Assembly (NCBI GenBank): GCA_021840555.1 | Contig: JAKBXW010000007.1 | Coordinates: 1 to 39,057 of the forward strand | Source: Nitrospirota bacterium | Lineage (GTDB): Bacteria; Nitrospirota; Leptospirillia; Leptospirillales; Leptospirillaceae | Length of the DNA: 39,057 nucleotides | Direction of reading: 5' to 3' | Shown: positions 1-7,226 of the stretch, piece after piece | Layout of the letters: each line of letters begins with the position of its first letter | How positions within the stretch are numbered: the stretch's first letter is position 1 | The notes under the pieces: model-generated | Database searches by the model: none | Told to the model about the DNA's origin: nothing | Seen by the model: only the letters and a program-made list of their open reading frames with translations | Position numbers and translations under genes: made by a program

Positions 1-112
1 CCCGGAGTTTCATTCCCCTCAGGTACTCCCCAAAGGCCAGAAATCCGCCTTGTCCGGTCAGAGGTTCGAAGGTCTGTTTCAGCTTGATTCCGGTGAGATC
101 GTTTCGTACCAT
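1..112 (-). CDS. Transposase N-terminus, IS1380-like, cut by window edge
   Basis: Only the first 37 codons are visible. The ATG at 112-110 follows a strong SD (AAGGAGGG, about 119-126 on the minus strand). The peptide contains LTGQGGFLAFGEYLRGMKL, which resembles the N-terminal signature of IS1380-family DDE transposases (LTxHAGLxLFGEFL type, recalled from the family). Catalytic residues lie outside the window, so activity cannot be judged. Upstream, at 141-173, short inverted hexamers (TCACCT/AGGTGA, then GGTGAG/CTCACC) could belong to the element end or to its promoter. An unrelated protein with a similar start is possible. Confidence 0.5.
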   Translation of the reverse strand, partial: MVRNDLTGIKLKQTFEPLTGQGGFLAFGEYLRGMKLR

Positions 113-140
113 GATGGTGGCCCTCCTTCTGTTGTGGTTT

Positions 141-173
141 TCACCTGACAGGTGAGATTATACCTCACCAAAA
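141..173. repeat. Nested short inverted repeats upstream of the IS1380-like transposase
   Basis: TCACCT-N3-AGGTGA is followed directly by GGTGAG-N6-CTCACC, so the middle arm can pair with either neighbour. The cluster lies 30-60 nt upstream of the transposase start. It may be a terminal or regulatory structure of that element. No terminal repeat can be confirmed because the other end is outside the window. Confidence 0.4.
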
Positions 174-278
174 ATCCAACAGGAAAGAGGGCTTATTTGT
201 TTTTTTTAGCGTCTATCTCGGAATTAGGGCGCTGGAGGAGTTTTAGGAGGAAGGATCATTGCCGATTCATTTGAAAAT

Positions 279-1157
279 TCAGATCATGTTCCTTTGCAGA
301 AGGTCGATGAACTGTTGGGCCGTTCGTCCGGAGCGGGATCCCCTTTCTCTCGAAAAACGCTGAGCCCGGGTCAGGATCATAAGAATTGGGTCTTCGGGAA
401 TGCTCGGGACCTCTTGCGCTGTTTTTTGCCAGTTTTCCCAGAGGGAAAGCCAGTTTTCAGGAAAAGACTGGAGGATTTTCGAAGAGACCGCCTTCGCTAG
501 GACAAGACGAAAATAAGCATGCTGGTCGGGCTCATCGAAAAAGAGTGTCAGGCCGAATCGGTCATAGAGCGCCAGGGCATCGTCTCGGGACTCCTGGGGG
601 TGTAAGGCATCCGAGAGGCTTTCCCGGGATTCGGAGACCATATGACGGATGTTGGTGGTGACAAAAAGGGCCACGTTGACGGGGGTAGCCATGATTCCTC
701 CGTCCAGAAGGGACTTCATTTGCCGGAATGAGTCGTCTTCGTCCGAAAAGGCCAGATCATCCAGAATGACAAGGAAAAATTGAGAAAAGGTGGAAAGGAG
801 GTCGATCAGGGGAGCGAGATACTCGATGCCGTGCTTGTCGATCTGGAGGAGTCTGAGCAATTCCTGATTTTTTTTCTTGTGATTCCATTCATTCCAAAGG
901 GCGATCACCGTGGAGGTTTTTCCCGTCCCGCGATGTCCATAGAGAAGGACCGGAAGAGGCGGCAGGCCATGGGTGAAGCCGGCGAGATTCTTGCGGAGAG
1001 GATCGAGGACCGCTTCCCGCCCGATAAGATCCTCGGGAAGAATCTTTCGGGGATGATGGACTGGAAACAGGAATGGAGGCCGACCGGGTGGGGCTGCGAG
1101 CCGGAACGCGTGATGGTGGCCGGACAACACCTCGGTCCAGGAGCTGCCGTCAAACAT
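279..1157 (-). CDS. DUF815-type AAA+ ATPase
   Basis: A 292-aa P-loop ATPase. Walker A is GHRGTGKT at residues 74-81 and Walker B is FFLVILDD at 127-134. A sensor-like TTNIRHM follows near 167-173. The GREAVLDPLRKNLAGF region before the P-loop and the FGLTLFF segment near 203-209 are typical of the DUF815 AAA+ family, whose substrate is not established. The start overlaps the last 8 nt of the upstream LON-domain gene, so the two are translationally coupled and probably act together. No protease, helicase or DNA-binding domain is visible. DnaA/DnaC-like loaders share the fold but not these flanking motifs. The family call is firm and the role is open. Confidence 0.82.
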   Translation of the reverse strand: MFDGSSWTEVLSGHHHAFRLAAPPGRPPFLFPVHHPRKILPEDLIGREAVLDPLRKNLAGFTHGLPPLPVLLYGHRGTGKTSTVIALWNEWNHKKKNQELLRLLQIDKHGIEYLAPLIDLLSTFSQFFLVILDDLAFSDEDDSFRQMKSLLDGGIMATPVNVALFVTTNIRHMVSESRESLSDALHPQESRDDALALYDRFGLTLFFDEPDQHAYFRLVLAKAVSSKILQSFPENWLSLWENWQKTAQEVPSIPEDPILMILTRAQRFSRERGSRSGRTAQQFIDLLQRNMI

Positions 1158-1812
1158 CGAAAAAGAAATCGCCTGCTCCGTTTTTTTCTTTTTCGGGAGC
1201 TACATCTGTCTCAAATGTGACTTTTTTGAAGAGAAGCAGGTCATAGAGGCGTCCTGCCTGGGTACGGATATCAGGGGACTCCAGGAGAAATTGACGCTCT
1301 GTTGCGGTGAAGGGAAGGAATGCCGACCAATGATGGAGTAGTGAGATGGGTTCTCGGGCCGACTCCTGAATCCAGGCAAGCTCGGAGGTCAGATCCCACT
1401 GAACGAGGACCTCGTTGACAACAGAGCGGATTCTGTCGAGGTCGGACTGGGCGAGGGGCCAGCGGTTTTCTGGGCGCAGAACCGAGACGAGGGCTGTTCT
1501 CCAGGATCCATGATCCAGTTCTTCTTCGATGTCGAAAGTCGAAATTCCGAGCAGGGTGATGTAATAGCGGCCATCAGGCAATTTGTTGCTTTGCACGATC
1601 TTGCCAAGCGTTCCCCGGCGTTCGACCGGTGGCGACTGCTCATACTGGTCCTCCCAGCCGTCCTTCAGCAAGGTCATTCCGACAAGATGCTCTCCCTCAA
1701 GGGACGCTTCGATCATCTTCCGGTAGCGCGGTTCGAAAATGTGAAGAGGCCGAAGAGTCTTCGGAAAAAGGACCACATTGGGGAGCGGAAATAGCGGGAT
1801 CTCGATAGGCAT
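1150..1812 (-). CDS. Stand-alone LON substrate-binding domain protein
   Basis: A 220-aa protein that begins directly with IPLFPLPNVVLFPKTLRPLHIF and EPRYRKMIE, the hallmark of the Lon protease N-terminal (LON/PUA-like) domain. It continues with GTLGKIVQSNKLPDGRYYITLLGI, also typical. There is no AAA+ module and no Ser-Lys protease domain, so it is not a truncated lon; a complete lon lies at 9588. In family terms it should bind unfolded or misfolded segments. The ATG at 1812 has only a weak G-rich SD. Its 3' end overlaps a DUF815 ATPase by 8 nt, suggesting a two-protein device in which recognition and ATPase are on separate chains; this is inference. Confidence 0.85.
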   Translation of the reverse strand: MPIEIPLFPLPNVVLFPKTLRPLHIFEPRYRKMIEASLEGEHLVGMTLLKDGWEDQYEQSPPVERRGTLGKIVQSNKLPDGRYYITLLGISTFDIEEELDHGSWRTALVSVLRPENRWPLAQSDLDRIRSVVNEVLVQWDLTSELAWIQESAREPISLLHHWSAFLPFTATERQFLLESPDIRTQAGRLYDLLLFKKVTFETDVAPEKEKNGAGDFFFDV

Positions 1813-1916
1813 GGTGACAGGACCCCCGATTTAATATGGTACGGTTTCGGCCTAGTGCGGTCTTACAGGATGATATCACGAATGACCGCTTCCTGATAGG
1901 ATCCCGGGATCTTGAC

Positions 1917-2300
1917 TCAATCCTCTTCGTAGAGGGTATATCCGGAGGGTTCTTTCCGGATCACCCCTCTGGCATCGGGAAAGGCGGCCCCAAAAAGGGC
2001 CAGCCTCCCGAACCATACTGTCGTATCGGAGGAATAGGGAAAGATCTTGAGCGAACCCGGAACCCTTCGTTCCAGGGCTCCCAGGGCCTCGTTGTAGGTT
2101 GGGAAGGTTCCCATTTTCAGCAGGTGGGTGCTCGTGGCCAGTTTTTTTTGAAAATCCCTGGACTTCAGTTCATGAGAGCCGTAAATTCCGGCTGCGGTTA
2201 GCAGGAGTACCGCCAGGACGACCATTGTCACGAACTGTTTTGTGAAGCTTTGAAATGCTGCGGACCAGCTGGAGTTGTCACTTCTGGAGAAAAAGCCCAC
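1917..2300 (-). CDS. Small single-pass membrane protein, unknown function
   Basis: A 127-aa protein with a GTG start at 2300 preceded by an AAGGA-type SD. One hydrophobic segment (about residues 24-41, FVTMVVLAVLLLTAAGIY) follows a short N-terminus, so most of the chain (42-127) should lie outside the cytoplasm if the N-terminus stays inside. The outer part contains a LATSTHLLKMGTFPTYNEALGALE segment that looks helical and faintly TPR-like, but I recognise no family. It lies about 100 nt upstream of the LON-domain gene on the same strand and may be the first gene of that operon. Confidence 0.65.
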   Translation of the reverse strand: MGFFSRSDNSSWSAAFQSFTKQFVTMVVLAVLLLTAAGIYGSHELKSRDFQKKLATSTHLLKMGTFPTYNEALGALERRVPGSLKIFPYSSDTTVWFGRLALFGAAFPDARGVIRKEPSGYTLYEED

Positions 2301-2474
2301 CGGGATTATCCTTAGGTCAGGGGTTTGAATCGGGCCATGGCCTCAACATGAAAAAGCCTGCCTTGTCTATGTTTTCGAATTTGGTGACTGGAGTCAAGCG
2401 TCGGGTTCTGGTAAGGTTTTTAGAGATTCGCCGTCGCGAAGGAAAAAGAAGGGACGCCTCTTTAAGGAGGGATC

Positions 2475-2990
2475 TTGATAGCGGAAGCCCCGGATGGAGG
2501 AGCAGTGATCCGGTCCTGGCAAATTGTCGAGGCCGGATTGGACGATATAGGGATCATGGCTGAATTCTGGGCCCGGCTGATGGAAGAAGAGGCTCCTCCG
2601 TTTTTTTCTTCCGGGACCGGCGGACGGCGGAGGGCGTCGGCGGCCTTCGGAAGGATGATGGCCCAGCCCGATTTCTACCGGTGCTTTATCGCGCTCGACG
2701 GGCCGGAGCGTCTTCCTTCCGGCTTCATACTGGGTTCTGTCTACGACCGGCTCTACGGAGAGCCGCGAAGGACAGGAAGTATCCTTCACTGGTATGTGCT
2801 CCCCGAAAAAAGAGCCCGTGGGATGGGGGAGGCTCTTTTTCAAAGACTTATGGAATGGTTCCGGAAGGAGCAGGTCGAAGTTCTCGAGGTCATGGCCCGG
2901 AAGGAGGAGAGGCGGACTCACGCCTGGAGGGCACGGGGCTTCGAAGGAGTACTCGACCTGTTCATGCGGAAGCCTCCCTGGAATTCATGA
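2475..2990 (+). CDS. GNAT-family N-acetyltransferase
   Basis: A 171-aa protein. The TTG start at 2475 is fixed by a strong SD (TAAGGAGG, 2463-2470). Residues around 105-130 hold LHWYVLPEKRARGMGEALFQRLMEWF, split by the acetyl-CoA-binding motif A (V-x5-RxxGxG/A form). The C-terminal EVMARKEERRTHAWRARGF fits motif B, where a residue pulls out of the acceptor pocket. The substrate cannot be told from sequence. It is convergent with prfB, with only 2 nt between the stop codons, and has no operon partner. A separate promoter should lie in 2301-2474, the gap it shares with the divergent small membrane protein gene. Confidence 0.85.
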   Translation: MIAEAPDGGAVIRSWQIVEAGLDDIGIMAEFWARLMEEEAPPFFSSGTGGRRRASAAFGRMMAQPDFYRCFIALDGPERLPSGFILGSVYDRLYGEPRRTGSILHWYVLPEKRARGMGEALFQRLMEWFRKEQVEVLEVMARKEERRTHAWRARGFEGVLDLFMRKPPWNS

Positions 2991-2992
2991 CC

Positions 2993-4148
2993 CTAGACCT
3001 CGGGAAGATCCTCCGCCTGGCCCGTAAAAAGCTTTCCCTCCCATCGGGCGAGAAGGTATCCTCTGATGAAAAGGTCGAGCTTCCCGTCCAGAACCTCGTC
3101 GACACGGGAGGTTTCGATGCCTGTCCGATGGTCCTTGACGATCTGGTAGGGCTGGAGGACGTAGGATCGGATTTGGCTTCCCCAGGCGTTCTCCTTCTTG
3201 TTCCCGGCCCCCGATATTTGGTCGAGAGCCTCCTTTTTTTTCTGTCTTTCAAGTTCGAAGAGGCGGGCCCGCAGAACCTTGAAGGCCATTTCCCGGTTCT
3301 GGATCTGTGACCGCTCGTTCTGGCTCGAAATGACGATGCCTGTTGGCATGTGGGTCAGTCGAACGGCGGAGGAAGTTTTGTTGACGTGCTGTCCTCCGGC
3401 GGAAGAGGCCCGGAATGTGTCGATCCGGATATCTTCATCCCGGATCTCGACGGTGACATCCCCTTCGATTTCCGGATAGACGAAGACGGAGGCGAAGGAG
3501 GTGTGCCGACGTTTTGCTGCATCGAAGGGAGAAATCCGCACAAGTCGGTGGACCCCGCTCTCGGCCTGGAGAAACCCGAAGGCGTTTTCCCCTCGCACCC
3601 TGACCGTGGCGCTCTTGATTCCCGCCTCGTCTCCGGGAAGGAGATCTATCACCACGGCTTCAAGGCCACGGCTTTCGCTCCACCGGAGATACATCCGGAG
3701 AAGCATCTGGGCCCAGTCCTGAGACTCCGTTCCTCCCGCTCCGGGGTGGATTTCCAGAATGGCCGGACTGTCGGCATACTCGTCTGCAAGGATCTCCTCA
3801 AGCTCGAGCTGATCGATTTTCTGAACGAAAAGGGGAAGGGTCTGGGATGCCTCTGCAAGAAAGTCCGGATCGCTTCCCATGTCGAGGAGAGAGCCGATCT
3901 CCTCCTCCTGTTTCCGGAGGTGCGAAACAAGGTCCCTTCTTTTTTCAATCCGGCGTTTTTCCCGCAGAAGGCGCGTCGCCCTTTCGGCGTTTTTCCAGAA
4001 CTCGGGATCGGCTGTCTGGGCTTCCAGCTGCTCGAGCGTCAGGGACAGGCGTTCCGGGTCAAAGATGCCTCCGAAGCTGATCCAGCCGTTCCCTGTTTGA
4101 CTGGTATTCGTCCCGCAATGCCTGAATGTCGATGTGTCCCTGTGTCAC
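2993..4148 (-). CDS. prfB: Peptide chain release factor 2 with programmed +1 frameshift
   Basis: RF2 terminates translation at UGA and UAA. The gene is in two frames: the first 29 codons from GTG at 4148 end with CTT (4064-4062), then an in-frame TGA (4061-4059). Skipping T4061 moves the ribosome to GAC (4060-4058) and opens a 355-codon frame. The site shows the known RF2 arrangement: a GGAGG anti-SD-binding stretch, three bases, then CTTTGAC. After the shift come the coiled N-domain, the HPGAGGTESQDW region, the SPF stop-recognition tripeptide and the catalytic GGQ loop (SSAGGQHVNKT). The product is about 384 aa, somewhat longer than E. coli RF2 (365). It lies 87 nt downstream of lnt on the same strand. 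RF2 regulates its own level through this site. Confidence 0.95.
4056..4073 (-). promoter_or_regulatory. RF2 +1 recoding site
   Basis: Read on the minus strand: CGG AGG CAT CTT TGA C. The internal SD (GGAGG) lies three bases before CTT TGA C, the spacing that promotes +1 slippage in the prfB family. The TGA is in frame with the upstream GTG, and the long downstream frame begins at GAC. Confidence 0.93.
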
Positions 4149-4235
4149 CGTTCTGTCCTTTCAAAAATAGTGTCATGCTTTGCCGAAATCCGATCCTAGC
4201 AGAGGTTCCTCGATCTCTCAAGGTGAAAGGGAGGA

Positions 4236-5909
4236 TCATTTAACGTCGCTTGAAGTCTTCTGGAGGCCTTCGTCAGAGCGAATGGAGGCTTTGGGATCTT
4301 TCATCAGGGGCAGTCCCCACCAGAAGAGAGTCACCAGTAGTGAGAGTTTCAACACCCATTCTCCATGTCGTCGATAAAAGGTCGTCTGCCCGGTCTCCGG
4401 TCGCGGAACGGGCACCGCCGCCACGAGAAGCGCCGGTTTGAAGAGGGGGCCCAGCACGGGAATGGTTCCATCGGGAAGGACGATTCCGGAGAGGCCGGAG
4501 TTTGCGGAGCGGAGCATGGGGACGCCGTTTTCCAGGGTGCGCATGGCTGATTCCCGGAAAAGCTGGTAGGGAGCGCTCGTGTCTCCGAACCAGGCATCGT
4601 CGGAAATGACTCCCAGCAACTGGCTGGATCCGAGATCCCTGCGGACGAGGGAGGGATAGAGGGCCTCGTAGCAGATCAAGGGTGAGAGGGCGATGCCGGC
4701 CGGAAGATCAAAGCGGCCGGGACGGTCTCCCCTGGCCATGTCTCCGGCCACGCCGATAAGGGGACGAAGCCATCCGAAAATTTCGGGAAGGGGCAGAAAC
4801 TCCCCAAATGGAACGAGGTGCTGCTTCACATAATCGGCGCGGACCCGTCCGTCGGGTCCGAAGAGGACAGCGGCATTTGTAAAGGAGAAGCCCATAGGCT
4901 GACCGGGATCGGGGATTTCTCCGATGGAGCCCGTGACAAGGACGTTGTCCGGCGAGAGAAGCGAGAGGAGATCCCGGGAGAGAAGCGGATGGGAGCCGTT
5001 GTAAAAGACGGGCAGCGCCGTTTCCGGCCATATCAGAATGTGCGCTCCGAGGACGATTCCACGTCGGCTAAGTGTGCGGTATGTGTCGATGTCGGCCTTA
5101 AGGTGTTCGGCCGACCATTTCTGGTCCGGGGGAATGTTGCCCTGCACGAGAGCCACGCGAATCTGGTCATGACCTTTGATTTTGGCCTCGGAGGCGAGGC
5201 TGTGCCCCCACAGGTTCCAGGGAATGAAAAAGGCAATAAGAAAAAAGAGTCGTATTCCAAGGGATTTTTTGCCCTGGGAGGAAAGAAACGTGATTCCTTC
5301 CCATGCATAGGCCAGGAGAAGAGAACCTTCCGCTACAAGAAAAGACAGCCCGGTCGTTCCGATAACCCGGGCGGGAAGGGCGAGGTCGGGGTGGCCGAAG
5401 AGCAGGGATCCGAGAGGATTCCAGGGAAAACCTGTAAGAATTTCCGTCCTTCCGGCTTCGGAGAGTATCCAGAGGGCGGGGGCCAGAAGGAAGGCCCGGG
5501 GAGAGAGCCTTTCTTCTCCCCGCTTCCAGAGAAAAAAGAAGAGCGTTCCCATTCGGAAAAAGGCCGGGAAGAGGGAAAGGTAAAGAGAGAAGAGCAGGAG
5601 GCCGCCAAAGGAAAGAGGAAAAGAAAGGTGCCCGTAATCCCTCATGGCGACCAGAAGCCAGCGGATTCCGATAAGATTGGCTGCAAGTCCGAAAGCCATC
5701 CCCTCGGCAAAGGCGCTTCGGAGAGAGGCTGGCCTGACAAGGAAGAACGGGAGAAGGGCAGGGAAGATGATCCAGAAATATGGAACGGTCAGGTCTTTCT
5801 GGTCAAAAAGAATCCCGAATCCGGCACCGGAAAGGATAAAGAGGAGAAGTCTTAGGGAACTGGCTGATGAAGCAGCGGGCGAAATGGGAAAGTTTCTGGG
5901 GAGGAACAT
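4236..5909 (-). CDS. lnt: Apolipoprotein N-acyltransferase
   Basis: Transfers the third acyl chain to the N-terminal cysteine of outer-membrane lipoproteins, acting at the periplasmic face of the inner membrane. The 557-aa chain has about six membrane segments in residues 20-235, then a nitrilase-like domain and a last TM near 520-537. The catalytic triad is visible: E296 in IWPETALP, K362 in DYVKQHLVPFGE, C413 in LICYEALYP. The length is slightly above the usual 510-520. The ATG at 5909 has no clear SD, so the exact start is less certain. prfB follows 87 nt downstream, so the two probably share a transcript. Confidence 0.95.
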   Translation of the reverse strand: MFLPRNFPISPAASSASSLRLLLFILSGAGFGILFDQKDLTVPYFWIIFPALLPFFLVRPASLRSAFAEGMAFGLAANLIGIRWLLVAMRDYGHLSFPLSFGGLLLFSLYLSLFPAFFRMGTLFFFLWKRGEERLSPRAFLLAPALWILSEAGRTEILTGFPWNPLGSLLFGHPDLALPARVIGTTGLSFLVAEGSLLLAYAWEGITFLSSQGKKSLGIRLFFLIAFFIPWNLWGHSLASEAKIKGHDQIRVALVQGNIPPDQKWSAEHLKADIDTYRTLSRRGIVLGAHILIWPETALPVFYNGSHPLLSRDLLSLLSPDNVLVTGSIGEIPDPGQPMGFSFTNAAVLFGPDGRVRADYVKQHLVPFGEFLPLPEIFGWLRPLIGVAGDMARGDRPGRFDLPAGIALSPLICYEALYPSLVRRDLGSSQLLGVISDDAWFGDTSAPYQLFRESAMRTLENGVPMLRSANSGLSGIVLPDGTIPVLGPLFKPALLVAAVPVPRPETGQTTFYRRHGEWVLKLSLLVTLFWWGLPLMKDPKASIRSDEGLQKTSSDVK

Positions 5910-6081
5910 GGGGGGAGATTACCACGGAAAGAAGGTGATCGCAATTGGATTTCCCGGATTCCGTTTTCCATCCTGAGTGTGTGGATTTCAGGTGTGAATT
6001 GCAAGATAATGAAACGTCGCAAGGTCTGGCCGCTCCGCGGCGGATCTGGGATCATTCACACTTTAGACTGGGGAAGAGCCT

Positions 6082-6621
6082 GTGGCCATGTTGCGGAAAG
6101 CGGGAGAGGAATTGGAAAAGCATAAGCGGAGATTCGGCGCAATCTTCGGCGGGATCTTGTTTGTAGCGATCTTGCTGGGCGCTCCGGGCTCTGCCGGGGC
6201 GGGAGACCTTGGAGCCTTTCAGTCCAGCGTGATTTCCACGGATCTGTTCCTGTCCTGGATTCCAGCCCAGGCAAAGGATCTGCATCTCACCTCAGGTCAG
6301 GTGGCGGCCCTTAAAGAGGTTCAGGGGGATTTCAGGGGAAAGAGTGCTGAAGTCGGTCGGCGCATCGAGCGCAACGCCCAGATTCTTGGGAAGGAGGTCG
6401 GAAAATATCCGATCGATCTCTCGAAAATCAAGCCCGCGATCGGCGAGATCAGCACCCTGCGCGGAGAGCTGACCTATCATGCCATCAAAAGTCTCTACCG
6501 GGTTCAGACCATTCTGAACCAGTCCCAATGGGACCAAGCCAAGGCCGAATGGGCCCATGTCCTCGCGGCGAAGGCCCTCGGGTCTTCCACAGCTCCGACT
6601 CCTTCCACGGGGAAGAAATAA
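6082..6621 (+). CDS. Spy/CpxP-like periplasmic LTxxQ protein
   Basis: A 179-aa secreted protein. The N-terminus carries a basic stretch and a hydrophobic segment (about residues 18-40, ending in a GSAGAG-type cleavage region). The mature part is helical, with LHLTSGQVAALKEVQ and a second LNQSQW motif, which fit the LTxxQ repeats of Spy/CpxP periplasmic chaperones and metal-resistance sensors. The GTG at 6082 or the ATG at 6088 could start it; a GGGGAAGAG purine stretch precedes both. It is a single gene, convergent with the lipoprotein gene at 6646. A role in envelope stress is family knowledge, not shown here. Confidence 0.7.
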   Translation: MAMLRKAGEELEKHKRRFGAIFGGILFVAILLGAPGSAGAGDLGAFQSSVISTDLFLSWIPAQAKDLHLTSGQVAALKEVQGDFRGKSAEVGRRIERNAQILGKEVGKYPIDLSKIKPAIGEISTLRGELTYHAIKSLYRVQTILNQSQWDQAKAEWAHVLAAKALGSSTAPTPSTGKK

Positions 6622-6645
6622 GACCGTATTCTTCGGCCGTTTAAT

Positions 6646-7098
6646 CTAGGGGAGGTGGACCAGGTTGTAACCGCCTCCCTGACCTTCGATCCACCAATTC
6701 CCCGGCCAGAGACCGCCCGGAACGCCTCCTGCCGTTGTTGTCCCGTAAGTGGGGGGAGGAAGGAACTCCTGGGAGATCCGGGGGTTGTTTCCCCCAAAGA
6801 GATGGTCCAGGAAATAGCCCAGGGTTCCTTCATTCAGGAGCTGGGACCGGGGGCTCTGGTCGCTTCCGAGGGGAGCAAGGCCAAGAGGACCGGTATTTCC
6901 AAGCGGAGAGCCGGATGAAAGGGCCTCGGATGCCGGGTTTGTCGGTGAGGGAGAAATCGGCTGTTGCTGGGATGACTGGGAGGATGAGTCACTTCCTCCG
7001 ATTGTCTGTCCTCCGAAGTTGAAGGCGCAGCCTGAAAGGCTTGCAAGAAGAAATACAACGGACAGGGACAGGACGGTTGTTCTAAGGGTCGGATGCAT
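6646..7098 (-). CDS. Small secreted lipoprotein, glycine/proline/serine-rich
   Basis: A 150-aa protein with a clear type II signal peptide: a basic N-terminus, a hydrophobic core (residues 9-20) and the lipobox LSGC, giving a lipidated C24. The ATG at 7098 has an AGGAG SD six bases upstream, which fixes this start rather than upstream in-frame codons. The mature chain has a low-complexity Ser/Gln/Pro stretch, then a Gly-rich tail. No enzymatic motif is seen. The N+2 residue is Ala, so outer-membrane sorting would be expected by the E. coli rule. It is divergent from the DNA ligase. Function unknown. Confidence 0.72.
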   Translation of the reverse strand: MHPTLRTTVLSLSVVFLLASLSGCAFNFGGQTIGGSDSSSQSSQQQPISPSPTNPASEALSSGSPLGNTGPLGLAPLGSDQSPRSQLLNEGTLGYFLDHLFGGNNPRISQEFLPPPTYGTTTAGGVPGGLWPGNWWIEGQGGGYNLVHLP

Positions 7099-7226
7099 GA
7101 AGGGCTCCTGATTGAAGGGTGGCGTGTCGCCCGGAGATTCTTTAGGACCATCATACACCAACCCCAGACCTAATCGGAAAGACCCTGGGTTTGGCTGGTA
7201 AAAAGGGTCATGTTCAGGAGGTTTTG

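Noticed and set aside
4818-5855. Long plus-strand open frame opposite lnt
   Set aside because: It is antisense to the well-supported lnt gene, has charge-rich nonsense composition and shows no domain.
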